A DNA stretch of 52,378 nucleotides from an uncultured Bacteroidota bacterium (GTDB taxonomy: Bacteria > Bacteroidota > Bacteroidia > Flavobacteriales > Flavobacteriaceae), in contig CABXCC010000007.1 in the NCBI GenBank assembly GCA_902510475.1, positions 1-52,378 of the forward strand. The letters run 5' to 3'. A program made the position numbers and the translations under genes. The notes under the pieces are model-generated. The model made no database searches. It was given only the letters and a program-made list of their open reading frames with translations, and was not told the DNA's origin. Below are positions 35,521 to 44,860 of this stretch, piece by piece. Every line of letters begins with the position of its first letter. Position 1 is the stretch's first letter.

Positions 35521-36297
35521 ATGAAAAAACCGATAGGATTTTTTGATTCTGGTATTGGAGGATTATCAATCCTAAATTCTTTGGTTGAAAAATTACCAAA
35601 TGAAAGCTTTATTTATTTATCTGATAATAAAAATTGTCCATACGGTAACAAGTCACATAAAGAGATAACAAATTTTAGTTTAAAAAACTCAAAAAAGTTA
35701 ATTGAGTTAAATTGTAAGATGATAATTGTTGCCTGTAATACAGCCACAACAAATTGCATTAATTTATTGCGTGAAAAAATTCCTGTACCAATAATTGGAA
35801 TTGAGCCTGGAATTAGGCCAGCTATCTTAAACACAAAAACCAAAAATATAGGAGTATTAGCAACTGAAAAAACATTAGAAAGTAAATTATTTAACAGTAC
35901 CTCTAAAGATAACATTAAAGACGGAATTAAAGTTCATGAACAGATTGGATATAGACTTGTTAATGAAATTGAAAAGGGTATTAATGGAAACATTCTGATA
36001 GAAAACTATCTAAAAAAATATTTAAGTCCGATGATCAAAAATAATATTGATTATTTAGTTTTAGGATGTACTCATTATAACTTCTTAGAAGAGAAAATAA
36101 ATAAAATATTATCAAAAAATGTAAAAATAGTTGATACTATCTCGCCTGTTACCAACCATGTTATAAAAACCTTAAAAAGTCTTAAAATAGAAAATAAAAA
36201 CAGATCAAATAATTCAATTGATATAATTTATAACGGCAATAAATTATCAAAGGAATTTATGAAAACTAATTATCAAATAAGCTATTTAGATTTTTAG
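35521..36297 (+). CDS. murI: Glutamate racemase
   Basis: This 258-residue enzyme makes D-glutamate for peptidoglycan. It has FFDSGIGGLSIL (7-18), the first catalytic cysteine in ACNTATT (Cys72) and the second in LGCTHY (Cys183), plus YLSDNKNCPYGNKS. Its stop is 1 base from the stop of the convergent PorP/SprF gene. Confidence 0.96.
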   Translation: MKKPIGFFDSGIGGLSILNSLVEKLPNESFIYLSDNKNCPYGNKSHKEITNFSLKNSKKLIELNCKMIIVACNTATTNCINLLREKIPVPIIGIEPGIRPAILNTKTKNIGVLATEKTLESKLFNSTSKDNIKDGIKVHEQIGYRLVNEIEKGINGNILIENYLKKYLSPMIKNNIDYLVLGCTHYNFLEEKINKILSKNVKIVDTISPVTNHVIKTLKSLKIENKNRSNNSIDIIYNGNKLSKEFMKTNYQISYLDF

Positions 36298-36298
36298 A

Positions 36299-37312
36299 CT
36301 ATTTTAACCACGGGCAGTTACAATTATACCTTTTCTTACGACAACCAAGATTAAATCCTAATGTAATTTGATGATAACCACCATTATTAAAAATAATAGA
36401 ATCTGATTGGTAATTAAATGAATATGCAAAAACAATACTATCATACTCAACTCCAATCATAGGGGTTATAAAGCTTGATCCCGGTTTTTCGTAAGAACCT
36501 GATTCTCTTAAAAAGGGGACATTATCATAACTGCCTCTTAGTGAAAGTCCAGCCCATAATCTACCAAAATCCATTTCCCTGTATACTTTTAGATTTAAAT
36601 CTACATAAGTTTCTTTTGTTGCTTCTTTATGAACCAACATTACTGATGGTTCATAATTCCAATTTTGCGTGTAGCTGGAAAACAGGTATCCAGTAGTAAA
36701 TAGATATGTTCTAAGGTTATTATAACTTAAACCCTGATCATTAAAATTGATTCCGTCATTGTTAAGTAAATTTTTAATGGCTCCGTGTGCGTAAAAATCA
36801 AGAAACTGATAGGAGAATCCAAAATCAAGATTAAAATCAGTTGCACTTTGTTCTATACCAGAAATTAGTGGATCAAAACCACCAGATAAAAATGCAGATT
36901 CATCCAGCTTATATTGGATTAGCCCAGCACTTAGTCCAAAGGAAAGCATATCAATATCTAATTCACTTCTGGAAAACATTATATGATGAGCATAAGTAAA
37001 GTATGCTCCGGTTTGAGAATGATATCCGTTCTCATCCTTAAAAGCTATGGCGCCAAGTGCAGATTTAGAATCACCTACTCTGCCATTAACACTTACTGTT
37101 TGAAGATTAGGAGATAAATCCTGATCAATCCATTGTTTTCTGCCAGTGAATCTGACTTTTGTACAATTTGACACCCCAGCCATTGAAGGATACAGAAGGT
37201 AATAATTATCAGTTAAATAATCAGAATAAATAGGCAATCCTTCTTGAGATGTAACTTTTGAGAATGAAAAAGCCAAAATAATCACTAAAAAAAGAAGGTT
37301 CTTATTTCTCAT
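36299..37312 (-). CDS. PorP/SprF-family type IX secretion system membrane protein
   Basis: The protein is 337 residues from the ATG at 37312, which directly precedes a signal peptide (MRNKNLLFLVIILAFSFSKVTSQ). The open frame continues 18 codons upstream, but that stretch overlaps a -7 promoter box at 37364-37371. The mature part has the family pattern: PIYSDYLTDNYYLLYPSMAGV, KVRFTGRKQWIDQD, GALGAIAFKDENG-like strands and an outer-membrane barrel ending YHQITLGFNLGC. PorP/SprF proteins anchor T9SS cargo such as gliding adhesins at the surface. No partner adhesin lies beside it. Confidence 0.88.
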   Translation of the reverse strand: MRNKNLLFLVIILAFSFSKVTSQEGLPIYSDYLTDNYYLLYPSMAGVSNCTKVRFTGRKQWIDQDLSPNLQTVSVNGRVGDSKSALGAIAFKDENGYHSQTGAYFTYAHHIMFSRSELDIDMLSFGLSAGLIQYKLDESAFLSGGFDPLISGIEQSATDFNLDFGFSYQFLDFYAHGAIKNLLNNDGINFNDQGLSYNNLRTYLFTTGYLFSSYTQNWNYEPSVMLVHKEATKETYVDLNLKVYREMDFGRLWAGLSLRGSYDNVPFLRESGSYEKPGSSFITPMIGVEYDSIVFAYSFNYQSDSIIFNNGGYHQITLGFNLGCRKKRYNCNCPWLK

Positions 37313-37363
37313 TATGTTAAGATAATAAACAAACTCAAAAATATTTTGAACATGTACATCGAC

Positions 37364-37371
37364 CAAATATA
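37364..37371 (-). promoter_or_regulatory. -7 box upstream of the PorP/SprF gene
   Basis: The minus strand reads TATATTTG, a full match to TAnnTTTG, 51 bases before the ATG at 37312. The -33 region is unclear. It supports the shorter start of the PorP/SprF gene. Confidence 0.4.
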
Positions 37372-37401
37372 TAAATTTTAATAGACATATCTTGTTAATT
37401 A

Positions 37402-37432
37402 TTTCTGTAAAGACTGATAATTACTATTTTTG
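37402..37432 (+). promoter_or_regulatory. Promoter of the NifU-type gene
   Basis: TATTTTTG (37425-37432) matches TAnnTTTG in full, and TTTCTG (37402-37407) lies at the expected -33 distance. The start ATG is at 37451, giving a leader of about 10-13 bases. Confidence 0.5.
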
Positions 37433-37450
37433 CATTTGTAAAAACAAATT

Positions 37451-38320
37451 ATGGAATTTAAAGTTAATATTGAAAGAACTCAAAATAAGTTCATTAATAA
37501 ATTTGAGGTTAGCAATTTCATTACTAATCACATAAGTAACGAATATAATAATATTGATGAGGCTAAGGATTCAAAGTTAGCCCAGGAACTTTTTTATCTG
37601 CCATTTGTAAAAAAAGTATACATAACTCCTTCATTTATTTCTATTGAAAGATTTAATATCGTTGAATGGGGTGATGTAGAAGAGGAAGTAAAAAATTTAA
37701 TCGAAAACTATTTAAATAGTGGTCAAGAAGTTATTTCAAATATAAAAGAGAAAAAAAACAATCCAATTTCTATATATACAGAAAGTACACCAAACCCAGC
37801 AGTTTTAAAGTTTGTATCAAACAAATTGATTGTTGAAAACAACTTAGAGTTTAATAATATTGATGAAGCTCAAAATATGGAGTTTGCAAAAAAATTGTTT
37901 GAGTTTTCTTATGTTAAAAATATTTTTCTAAGCAAAAACTTTGTTTCAATTACTAAATATGAAATTAAAAACTGGGATGAAATTGTTCACGAATTAAGAA
38001 GTTTCATAAAAAATTACTTAGAGAATAATAAAATACATGAGACTTTAGTTGAAAAAGAAAAAGTAGATGTTAAATTAGACGATACATCTGAAAAAATAAT
38101 TTCTATTTTAGACGAATACATTAAACCTGCCGTTTCGTCTGACGGTGGTAATATTTTATTTGACTCCTATGATTCTGAAAAAAAGTTAGTGAAAGTTATT
38201 TTACAGGGAGCCTGTAGCGGCTGTCCATCATCTACAATAACTCTAAAAAACGGAATTGAAAATATGTTAAAGGAAATGCTCCAAGGTCAGGTAGAAACCG
38301 TTGAAGCCATAAACGGATAG
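37451..38320 (+). CDS. nfu: NifU-family iron-sulfur cluster scaffold protein
   Basis: In this 289-residue protein, residues 105-195 are an Nfu N-terminal domain (YTESTPNPAVLKFVSNKLI), and residues 1-95 look like a second, more diverged copy. Residues about 213-285 are the NifU C-terminal domain, with the cluster-binding Cys255 and Cys258 in GACSGCPSST. The domain delivers Fe-S clusters to apo-proteins. The duplicated N-terminal domain is common in flavobacterial homologues. It precedes the DUF255 gene by 28 bases. Confidence 0.93.
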   Translation: MEFKVNIERTQNKFINKFEVSNFITNHISNEYNNIDEAKDSKLAQELFYLPFVKKVYITPSFISIERFNIVEWGDVEEEVKNLIENYLNSGQEVISNIKEKKNNPISIYTESTPNPAVLKFVSNKLIVENNLEFNNIDEAQNMEFAKKLFEFSYVKNIFLSKNFVSITKYEIKNWDEIVHELRSFIKNYLENNKIHETLVEKEKVDVKLDDTSEKIISILDEYIKPAVSSDGGNILFDSYDSEKKLVKVILQGACSGCPSSTITLKNGIENMLKEMLQGQVETVEAING

Positions 38321-38336
38321 AAAGTAATCTATTTTG

Positions 38337-38344
38337 TATTTTTG
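38337..38344 (+). promoter_or_regulatory. -7 box just before the DUF255 gene
   Basis: TATTTTTG matches TAnnTTTG and ends 4 bases before the ATG at 38349. If used, the transcript would be essentially leaderless. It could also be a chance match in AT-rich sequence. Confidence 0.35.
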
Positions 38345-38348
38345 AGTA

Positions 38349-40445
38349 ATGAGAAATAATTTCTTAGGCATATTAATCTTATTTTTTATTTTAATTTCAT
38401 GTAATTCAGAAATCTTAATGAATAAAGAAAATAATTTAATAAATGAATCTAGTCCATACCTTTTACAACATGCGAAAAATCCTGTTAATTGGAATCCTTG
38501 GGATAAGAAATATTTAAATATTGCAGAAAAGCAAAATAAATTGGTAATCATCAGTATTGGATATGCATCTTGTCATTGGTGTCATGTAATGGAAAGGGAA
38601 AGCTTTCAAGATAGTGCTGTTGCAAAGTTGATGAATGAAAAATTCATATCATTAAAAGTTGATCGAGAAGAGAGGCCTGATATTGATCAAGTATATATGA
38701 ATGCTATTCAGCTTATGACTGGAAGTGGAGGTTGGCCGCTAAATGTAATTGCTCTTCCAGATGGAAGACCAATTTGGGGAGGAACTTATTTTTCAAAAGA
38801 ACAATGGCTGTCGGCGTTAAATCAAATCTCCGTGATATATGAAAAAGAGCCTGAAAAATTTATTTCATATGCTGACAAAGTACAAGAAGGTATAAATTCG
38901 TTAAATATAGTTGATCCCGCAATCGATGATTTTAAATCCATTGACCTTTTAAAATATTCAGAAAAATTAATTGACAGTATTGACTTGAAATTTGGTGGGT
39001 TTAATGGAGCTCCTAAATTTATGATGCCTAACAATCTAGATTTTCTTCTTAGATACAGTGTTCAAGAAAACAATCTAAAAGCAAAAAATATTATTTTAGA
39101 ATCACTAGAGAAAATCGCATATGGCGGAATTTTTGATCATATTGAAGGTGGATTTTCTAGGTATTCAACTGATGAAAAGTGGCACATACCTCATTTCGAA
39201 AAAATGCTTTACGATAACGCTCAATTAATGAGTCTTTATTCAAAAGGTTTTAAAGTTTCTAATAAAAAACAGTTTAAAAAAGTAGTTTATAAAATTCATG
39301 AGTACATTAATAAAGAGATGAAAGATAACTCAGGTGGGTTTTATTCTTCATTAGATGCGGACAGTAAAATTGATGAAAATAATTATGTAGAAGGCGCGTA
39401 TTATTCATGGAGTTTTTCAGAGTTAAAAAATTTAATCAGCGAGGATTTTGATCTTTTTTCAAAATATTATAATGTTAACGATTATGGGTACTGGATGGAG
39501 GAAGACAAATATGTTTTAATTAATAATATTTCAGATACTGAGTTTATTTCTGAGTATAATTTAACGGAAGAAATTTTTAACAATAAATTATCAAATTGGG
39601 TGTCTATACTTAAAGAAGCAAAAAAAAATAAAAAGAAACCAAGTTTAGACTATAAAATTGTAACATCCTGGAATGGATTAATGATATCAGGATATGTAGA
39701 TGCTTATAAGGCTTTTAATGATGAAATATTTTTAAATGAAGCCATTGAGTCAGCTGAGTTTATCTATAAAAGTTTAACCAAAAATGATGGGGGTTTGTTT
39801 CATAATTATGTTAATGGTAAGAGTAAAGTCAACGGCTACCTAGAAGATTATGCAACAATTATTCAAGCTAGCCTTGATTTATATGAAATTACATTAAATC
39901 AGAAATGGATTGAAAGAGCTTTGAAACTTTCTGAGTATGTAATTAAAAATTTCTCAAAAGATGAATCAGCTTTGTTTTATTTCACATCAAAAAAAGACGA
40001 GGAATTAATTACTAGAACAATTGAATTTAGAGATAATGTTATCCCTTCTAGTAATTCAATAATGGCAAAAAATCTTTTTAAATTATATCATTATTTTGAT
40101 AAACAAGAATACTTTAATTTATCAAAGAAAATGGCACTGAGTGTCACCAACGAATTTGAAGTATATCCTAGTGGTTATTCAAACTGGTTTGATTTAATTT
40201 ATAATTTAAAATCAAAGTTTTATGAAGTGGCAATTGTAGGTGAAAACGCAATTCAAAAAGCAACAGAACTTAACACAAAATATCTTCCAAATAAATTGGT
40301 TATTGGATCCTCTACCAGTAATGATCTTCCTTTGTTACAAAACCGATTTATAAACGGTAAAACACTTATCTATGTATGTGTGAACAAAGCATGTAAAATG
40401 CCTACAGAAAACTTAGATGAATCAATTAATATGATTAATTTTTAA
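38349..40445 (+). CDS. DUF255 thioredoxin-fold lipoprotein (YyaL/SPATA20 family)
   Basis: In this 698-residue protein an N-terminal signal ends in the lipobox ISC (Cys18). The DUF255 thioredoxin-like domain begins with NLINESSPYLLQHAKNPVNW and contains CHWCHVMERESF (Cys75-x-x-Cys78), then FISLKVDREERPDIDQVYMN and TGSGGWPLNV. The remaining 450 residues are an (alpha/alpha)6-barrel like that of N-acyl-glucosamine epimerases (e.g. FDHIEGGFSRYSTDEKWHIPHFEKMLYDNAQL is conserved). The biochemical function of the family is not established. Its end overlaps the convergent tsaB by 11 bases. Confidence 0.9.
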   Translation: MRNNFLGILILFFILISCNSEILMNKENNLINESSPYLLQHAKNPVNWNPWDKKYLNIAEKQNKLVIISIGYASCHWCHVMERESFQDSAVAKLMNEKFISLKVDREERPDIDQVYMNAIQLMTGSGGWPLNVIALPDGRPIWGGTYFSKEQWLSALNQISVIYEKEPEKFISYADKVQEGINSLNIVDPAIDDFKSIDLLKYSEKLIDSIDLKFGGFNGAPKFMMPNNLDFLLRYSVQENNLKAKNIILESLEKIAYGGIFDHIEGGFSRYSTDEKWHIPHFEKMLYDNAQLMSLYSKGFKVSNKKQFKKVVYKIHEYINKEMKDNSGGFYSSLDADSKIDENNYVEGAYYSWSFSELKNLISEDFDLFSKYYNVNDYGYWMEEDKYVLINNISDTEFISEYNLTEEIFNNKLSNWVSILKEAKKNKKKPSLDYKIVTSWNGLMISGYVDAYKAFNDEIFLNEAIESAEFIYKSLTKNDGGLFHNYVNGKSKVNGYLEDYATIIQASLDLYEITLNQKWIERALKLSEYVIKNFSKDESALFYFTSKKDEELITRTIEFRDNVIPSSNSIMAKNLFKLYHYFDKQEYFNLSKKMALSVTNEFEVYPSGYSNWFDLIYNLKSKFYEVAIVGENAIQKATELNTKYLPNKLVIGSSTSNDLPLLQNRFINGKTLIYVCVNKACKMPTENLDESINMINF

Positions 40446-41118
40446 TTTTTTTTCCGCCAAATTCCTTTAAATATTTTGGTTGAAATTCTGAAATATCTAC
40501 AAAATCTTTTTTTATAAATTTTAAATGCGAAAGTATTCCCATCTCCTTTGCTGATGGAAGAGAAAAATCTGAAAATATTGCATTTTTATGATCAATAAAA
40601 TTCATTATTTTTTCATTAGAATTTCCGATAAAATTTACAGTTGAAGATTTCAAAAATTGATGAAATGAATTAGAATTTAAAACTAAAGAATCTGTTTCTA
40701 CAATTCTTTTAGGGAGCTTATTGTTATTAAATTCAAAAATCGAATAATAAATTTCATCTCTCCTAGCATCCATTGCTGAAATAATATATCCCTTTGAACA
40801 TTCTATTTTTCTTGCTAAGACATACATAGTATCTATTGCTATTAAAGGGATATCTAAAGCAAAACAAATCCCCTTAGCTGCAGAAACACCTATTCTTAAT
40901 CCTGTGTAAGACCCAGGGCCTTCAGAAATAGAAACAGCAGTTAAATCGCCTAATGGAATTTCTGTATTTTTGAATAACTTATCAATTAAAACGTGTAAAG
41001 ATTTTGAATGTGAATATTGATCAAAATTTTGTTCTACAAAATCGATAAGCTTTCCTTCTTCTGAAATGGAAACCGAACAATTAGTACTTGATGTTTCAAT
41101 ATTTAAAATTATAGACAC
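40435..41118 (-). CDS. tsaB: tRNA threonylcarbamoyladenosine biosynthesis protein TsaB
   Basis: This 227-residue ASKHA-fold protein partners TsaD in forming t6A37 of ANN-decoding tRNAs. It has ILNIETSSTNCSVSI (4-18), the SEGPGSYTGLRIGVSAAKGICFA stretch (about 65-87) and IAIDTMYVLA. It starts 4 bases after the TolC stop and is probably transcribed with the export operon, a link of position rather than function. Confidence 0.94.
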   Translation of the reverse strand: MSIILNIETSSTNCSVSISEEGKLIDFVEQNFDQYSHSKSLHVLIDKLFKNTEIPLGDLTAVSISEGPGSYTGLRIGVSAAKGICFALDIPLIAIDTMYVLARKIECSKGYIISAMDARRDEIYYSIFEFNNNKLPKRIVETDSLVLNSNSFHQFLKSSTVNFIGNSNEKIMNFIDHKNAIFSDFSLPSAKEMGILSHLKFIKKDFVDISEFQPKYLKEFGGKKIKN

Positions 41119-41122
41119 TAAA

Positions 41123-42433
41123 CTATCTTTTACCTAAATAGTAATCTAATACTTTTGTTTTAAATATGAAATCATATTTAGCATTAATTAATGAAGACCT
41201 AGCATTTAAAAGTCTAATCCTAGACTGTTCAAGATCAAATGAGTTTAAGGCACCGAGATTAAATCTTTGTTTTGAGTTTTCAAAAGCTAATTCCTGCGAT
41301 CCTAAAGATAATTTGGCAGCTTCATACGCTCTAAAAGCAGCCTTTGCATCAGTGAATGCTCTTTGAACAGTAGATACTAAATTTATTTTAACTTGATCAA
41401 GAGCTAAATTAGTTGTTTCTTCCTGAATTTTGGATTTATTTACTTGGGCTTTTGTCTGATTCCTATTAAATATCGGAATTGAAATATTCATATTAACAGA
41501 ATGGCCTTTATTATCGTTTAATTGATCAATAAATTGATCATCACTAGTTAAATTTGAAAAATTTGCTGAAGCATTGAAACCATATCCCATGGATATGTTT
41601 GGTAAATATGCACTTTTAGATATTTTAGTGCTTAATTTTGACAGCTCAATATCCCTTTCAGCTACTTTGATTTCATTTCTGTTTTCCATTGCATAATTTA
41701 TAATGGGCGCTACATCATCATACATTAGATTTGCCGAAGGTGCATCTATTTGAACAACCTCAACATCAAAATTTTCAAAGGGTAATTGGAGTAGTTGAGA
41801 TAAACTTAAAAGAGATAAAACATGGCTGTTTTCTGCTATTGTTAAGTTTTGAATATCTCTACTATATGTTGCCTGTGTTTCAATTAACGTGGTCATTGGT
41901 TCAGAACCAGCTTCAACTAAAGTTTGTACTTGAGAAACCTGAAATTTAGAAAATTCTACCTGCGAATTTGCAAGATCTAAATTTTCTTTATTAAATAAGA
42001 CATTGAGATATGCATTAGCTACATTTAATGAAATATCATCCTTTAATTTTTCAAGCTCATATTGATTCCTCTCTAAACTTAGTTTACTTTGATTTAATAA
42101 ATTTATATTTCTAAATCCGTTAAAAACGCTTTGAGAAAAACCTAATCCAAGAGATGTTGAATAGAACTCCCTATCTCTAAATTCACCCGGAAAAACTTCA
42201 ATATTTCCTAGGCTAGCTCCACCACTAATATTAGAACTAACAGCTGGTAAAAAATTTCCCTTAGCACTTACAATATCTTGTTTAGAAGACAACAAACTAT
42301 TTTGAGCCTGAAGAATTGTAATATTATTTTCTAGTGCATGCGTAACGCATTGCTCTAATGTCCAAATATTATTTTGGGCATACGAACTGCTAATTAGAAA
42401 AAAGTAAGTAGTAAGTATTATAATTTGTTTCAT
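41123..42433 (-). CDS. tolC: TolC-family outer-membrane efflux protein
   Basis: This 436-residue protein has a signal peptide (MKQIIILTTYFFLISSSYAQ), then the TolC repeat of paired long helices and short strands (WTLEQCVTHALENNITI at the start; VANAYLNVLFNKENLDLA; PIFNRNQTKAQVNKSKIQEE in the second half; the repeat FDLEQSRIRLLNARSSLINAKYDF near the end). It forms the outer-membrane channel of a tripartite exporter together with the periplasmic adaptor and ABC genes upstream in the same operon (15-base gap). Confidence 0.94.
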   Translation of the reverse strand: MKQIIILTTYFFLISSSYAQNNIWTLEQCVTHALENNITILQAQNSLLSSKQDIVSAKGNFLPAVSSNISGGASLGNIEVFPGEFRDREFYSTSLGLGFSQSVFNGFRNINLLNQSKLSLERNQYELEKLKDDISLNVANAYLNVLFNKENLDLANSQVEFSKFQVSQVQTLVEAGSEPMTTLIETQATYSRDIQNLTIAENSHVLSLLSLSQLLQLPFENFDVEVVQIDAPSANLMYDDVAPIINYAMENRNEIKVAERDIELSKLSTKISKSAYLPNISMGYGFNASANFSNLTSDDQFIDQLNDNKGHSVNMNISIPIFNRNQTKAQVNKSKIQEETTNLALDQVKINLVSTVQRAFTDAKAAFRAYEAAKLSLGSQELAFENSKQRFNLGALNSFDLEQSRIRLLNARSSLINAKYDFIFKTKVLDYYLGKR

Positions 42434-42448
42434 AATTAATTAATAATT

Positions 42449-43600
42449 TTAATCCTCTAATTCTCTTGAGTTCTCGTCTTGTCGTCTTCTTGCTTCATCA
42501 TCATCTTCATCTTCGACAGAATTCCAAACCTTAATTTTATCTCCTTCCTTAACCCCCTTTAGAATTTCAACGTTTATTCCGTCAGAAATTCCAACTTCAA
42601 CATCCTTAGTTACAAACGAACCATCTTCTTTTAGTATCTCAACAAAAGGTTTGTCCGTTATTCTATTAAACTGAAGCAAAGACTCGTTAATACATAAAAT
42701 ATTTTCTTTTTGTCCAATGGACATAATTGCATTTGCGCTGTAACCTGCTCTTACATCAACACTTTCTGGAATACTTACATCTGCTTTGATTTTGAACTGA
42801 ACCGCTCCACCTAATTCAATTCCTTTAGGTGCAACAAAAGTTAGCTTTGCACCAAATTCATCCTTTTCTAGTGCTCCGAGTATTACTTTGATTTCTGCAC
42901 CCTCTTCAAGCTTTGAAACCTCAGTTTCATCAACCTGTCCTTCAAAAATCATTTTTGTCATATCGGCAACTGTTGCTATAGTAGTCCCTGGGCTAAATGT
43001 ATTACTTTCAGTGATTGGACTCCCCTCTCTAATGGGCATTTCTAGAATTGTTCCAGAGATTTGAGATAGAACATTTGTGTTTGCAGTACTACCTCCTGTC
43101 AAAGTTCCTTGTTTAATGATTTTAAAATCATTTTCTGCCTGTTTAAGAGATTCTCTGGATTGATCCATTGACAATTGACTATTTTCAAAATCCTGTTTAG
43201 ATATGACATTCTTTTCAAATAATTTTTCACTTCGGTTATATAATTTTCTAGAATTTTCATATGATAATTTTGCCGAATTAATTCTACTGCTGGCACTAAG
43301 TAAGGCTTGTTCATTAGGAACAACTCTGATATTAGCGATTAAATCTCCTCTCATAACTATATCACCCTCTTCGACAAAAATTTTATCAATGATTCCACTT
43401 ACTTGTGGTTTCAATTCAATTTCATCTTCGGGGTTTAATTTACCTGTTGCTACAACTTCTTTTTCAATTGAAGTGTAAAAAGGCTGCTCCGTCTCATAAT
43501 CAATTATTGAAGCAGAATTTGCATTTTTAAAATAATTTAAAACGTATAATAATGATCCTATAACTAGGATTAAAACTACATACTTAATTTGTTTTCTCAT
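42449..43600 (-). CDS. macA: Periplasmic adaptor subunit (HlyD/MacA family)
   Basis: This 383-residue protein has an N-terminal membrane anchor (IKYVVLILVIGSLLYVLNYF), a lipoyl-like segment (ATGKLNPEDEIELKPQVSGIID), a coiled-coil hairpin (about 110-165) and a beta-barrel domain (FEGQVDETEVSKLEEGAEIKV). The C-terminus is strongly acidic (EDEDDDEARRR). Such adaptors bridge the inner-membrane ABC complex and TolC. The operon position (two permeases upstream, TolC downstream) fits a MacA role. Confidence 0.92.
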   Translation of the reverse strand: MRKQIKYVVLILVIGSLLYVLNYFKNANSASIIDYETEQPFYTSIEKEVVATGKLNPEDEIELKPQVSGIIDKIFVEEGDIVMRGDLIANIRVVPNEQALLSASSRINSAKLSYENSRKLYNRSEKLFEKNVISKQDFENSQLSMDQSRESLKQAENDFKIIKQGTLTGGSTANTNVLSQISGTILEMPIREGSPITESNTFSPGTTIATVADMTKMIFEGQVDETEVSKLEEGAEIKVILGALEKDEFGAKLTFVAPKGIELGGAVQFKIKADVSIPESVDVRAGYSANAIMSIGQKENILCINESLLQFNRITDKPFVEILKEDGSFVTKDVEVGISDGINVEILKGVKEGDKIKVWNSVEDEDDDEARRRQDENSRELED

Positions 43601-43620
43601 TTATCTAATATTTAATTTAT

Positions 43621-44859
43621 TTATTCTTCTCTCAAAGCATCAATGGGTTTAATGCTTGTTGCTCTATTTGCGGGAATTAACCCAATTAAGGTTCCAAATA
43701 CAACCAGTATTATTAATGAAATAAATACCACAAGTATAGGAACCGATGCGTTTATTAAGACTGAATCAGGACCACTTCCAAAAGCAGAATCCATAGCAAT
43801 TAATATCCAACCTCCGCTTATAATACCAAAAATTCCGGCAATAATGGTTAAGAAAATTGATTCTAAAACAATCTGTCTTTTTATCTCAAATGGTGTTGCT
43901 CCAATCGCTCTTCTAATTCCAATTTCTTTAGTCCTTTCTTTAACCGTGATCAATAATATATTTCCAATTGCAAATACCCCAGCAATCAAAGTAGCAATAC
44001 CCACAAACCAAGTAAGGAATTGCATTCCCATTAAAAACCCTTCAAATCTTTCGAACAATTCTCCTAAATTAAAACTACCAAAAGCACGATTGTCATCTGG
44101 ATGTACATAAGTTAAATTTTTCAACACCAGCTTTACATCATTTTCTATCTGTCTAATATTATATCCGTCTTCCCCAGTAACAGTAATCCAACCAATATTA
44201 TCACCCTGATTATAAACATCTCGAAAAGTTGTAAAAGGTATATGCAACTCTCCACCAAAATCAAAATCACCTTGCTCAAAGACTCCTATGACTTTATAAT
44301 TGATTTCGTTAATTTTAATAAATTCTCCAATAGCTTTTTCTTCAATATCAAAGAGCTGCTTATAAACATCATCAGAAATTACGGCAACTTTTTTACTATC
44401 GTCAACATCTAACTGATTGATAAACCGTCCACTTATTAAATTCTTTTTTTGAATTTGATCTAAAAGGGGGAAATCTCCTGAGAGACCAAAATTATCATAC
44501 TGAACCCCTCTTACAACCTGAACATCTTTAGAAGTTCTTGGTAAAAGAAACTTAATACCTTTGACTTGATTTTTAATTTTTTCTAAATGTGAATATTTAA
44601 GTCTAGGTCTACGACCCTCTTGATATCCTTTAAAAGCTTTACTTGTAGACTGTCCCCAAATAAAAACACTGTTGGTGGCATAATCACCAAACTGAACGCT
44701 AAACTTGTTTTCAATTCCTTTTGCAGAACCTAGAAGGCCTATTAACAATAAAATTCCCCACCACACTCCAATCATTGTAATGACAGTTCGCAACTTATTT
44801 TTTGTTAAGCTTTCCCTCAATTCTTGCCAGGTATCTTTATCGATTAAAAATTTAAACAT
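43621..44859 (-). CDS. MacB-type ABC transporter permease
   Basis: This 412-residue protein has an N-terminal transmembrane segment after KLRTVITMIGVWWGILLLIGLLG, a large periplasmic MacB-PCD domain (about 50-275), and three C-terminal helices with KERTKEIGIRRAIGATPFEIKRQIVLESIFLT, the cytoplasmic coupling region of the FtsX/MacB family. There is no fused ATPase; the ATP-binding protein is encoded separately at 46096-46785. It ends PANRATSIKPIDALREE. It lies 1 base after the previous permease gene. Confidence 0.93.
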   Translation of the reverse strand: MFKFLIDKDTWQELRESLTKNKLRTVITMIGVWWGILLLIGLLGSAKGIENKFSVQFGDYATNSVFIWGQSTSKAFKGYQEGRRPRLKYSHLEKIKNQVKGIKFLLPRTSKDVQVVRGVQYDNFGLSGDFPLLDQIQKKNLISGRFINQLDVDDSKKVAVISDDVYKQLFDIEEKAIGEFIKINEINYKVIGVFEQGDFDFGGELHIPFTTFRDVYNQGDNIGWITVTGEDGYNIRQIENDVKLVLKNLTYVHPDDNRAFGSFNLGELFERFEGFLMGMQFLTWFVGIATLIAGVFAIGNILLITVKERTKEIGIRRAIGATPFEIKRQIVLESIFLTIIAGIFGIISGGWILIAMDSAFGSGPDSVLINASVPILVVFISLIILVVFGTLIGLIPANRATSIKPIDALREE

Positions 44860-44860
44860 A

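Noticed and set aside
37313-37366. 18-codon extension of the PorP/SprF frame
   Set aside because: It precedes a canonical signal peptide and overlaps a -7 promoter box, so it is untranslated leader.
43643-44110. Plus-strand 155-codon frame inside the MacB-type permease gene
   Set aside because: Long, but it is the mirror of hydrophobic coding sequence; the opposite strand carries clear FtsX/MacB motifs.
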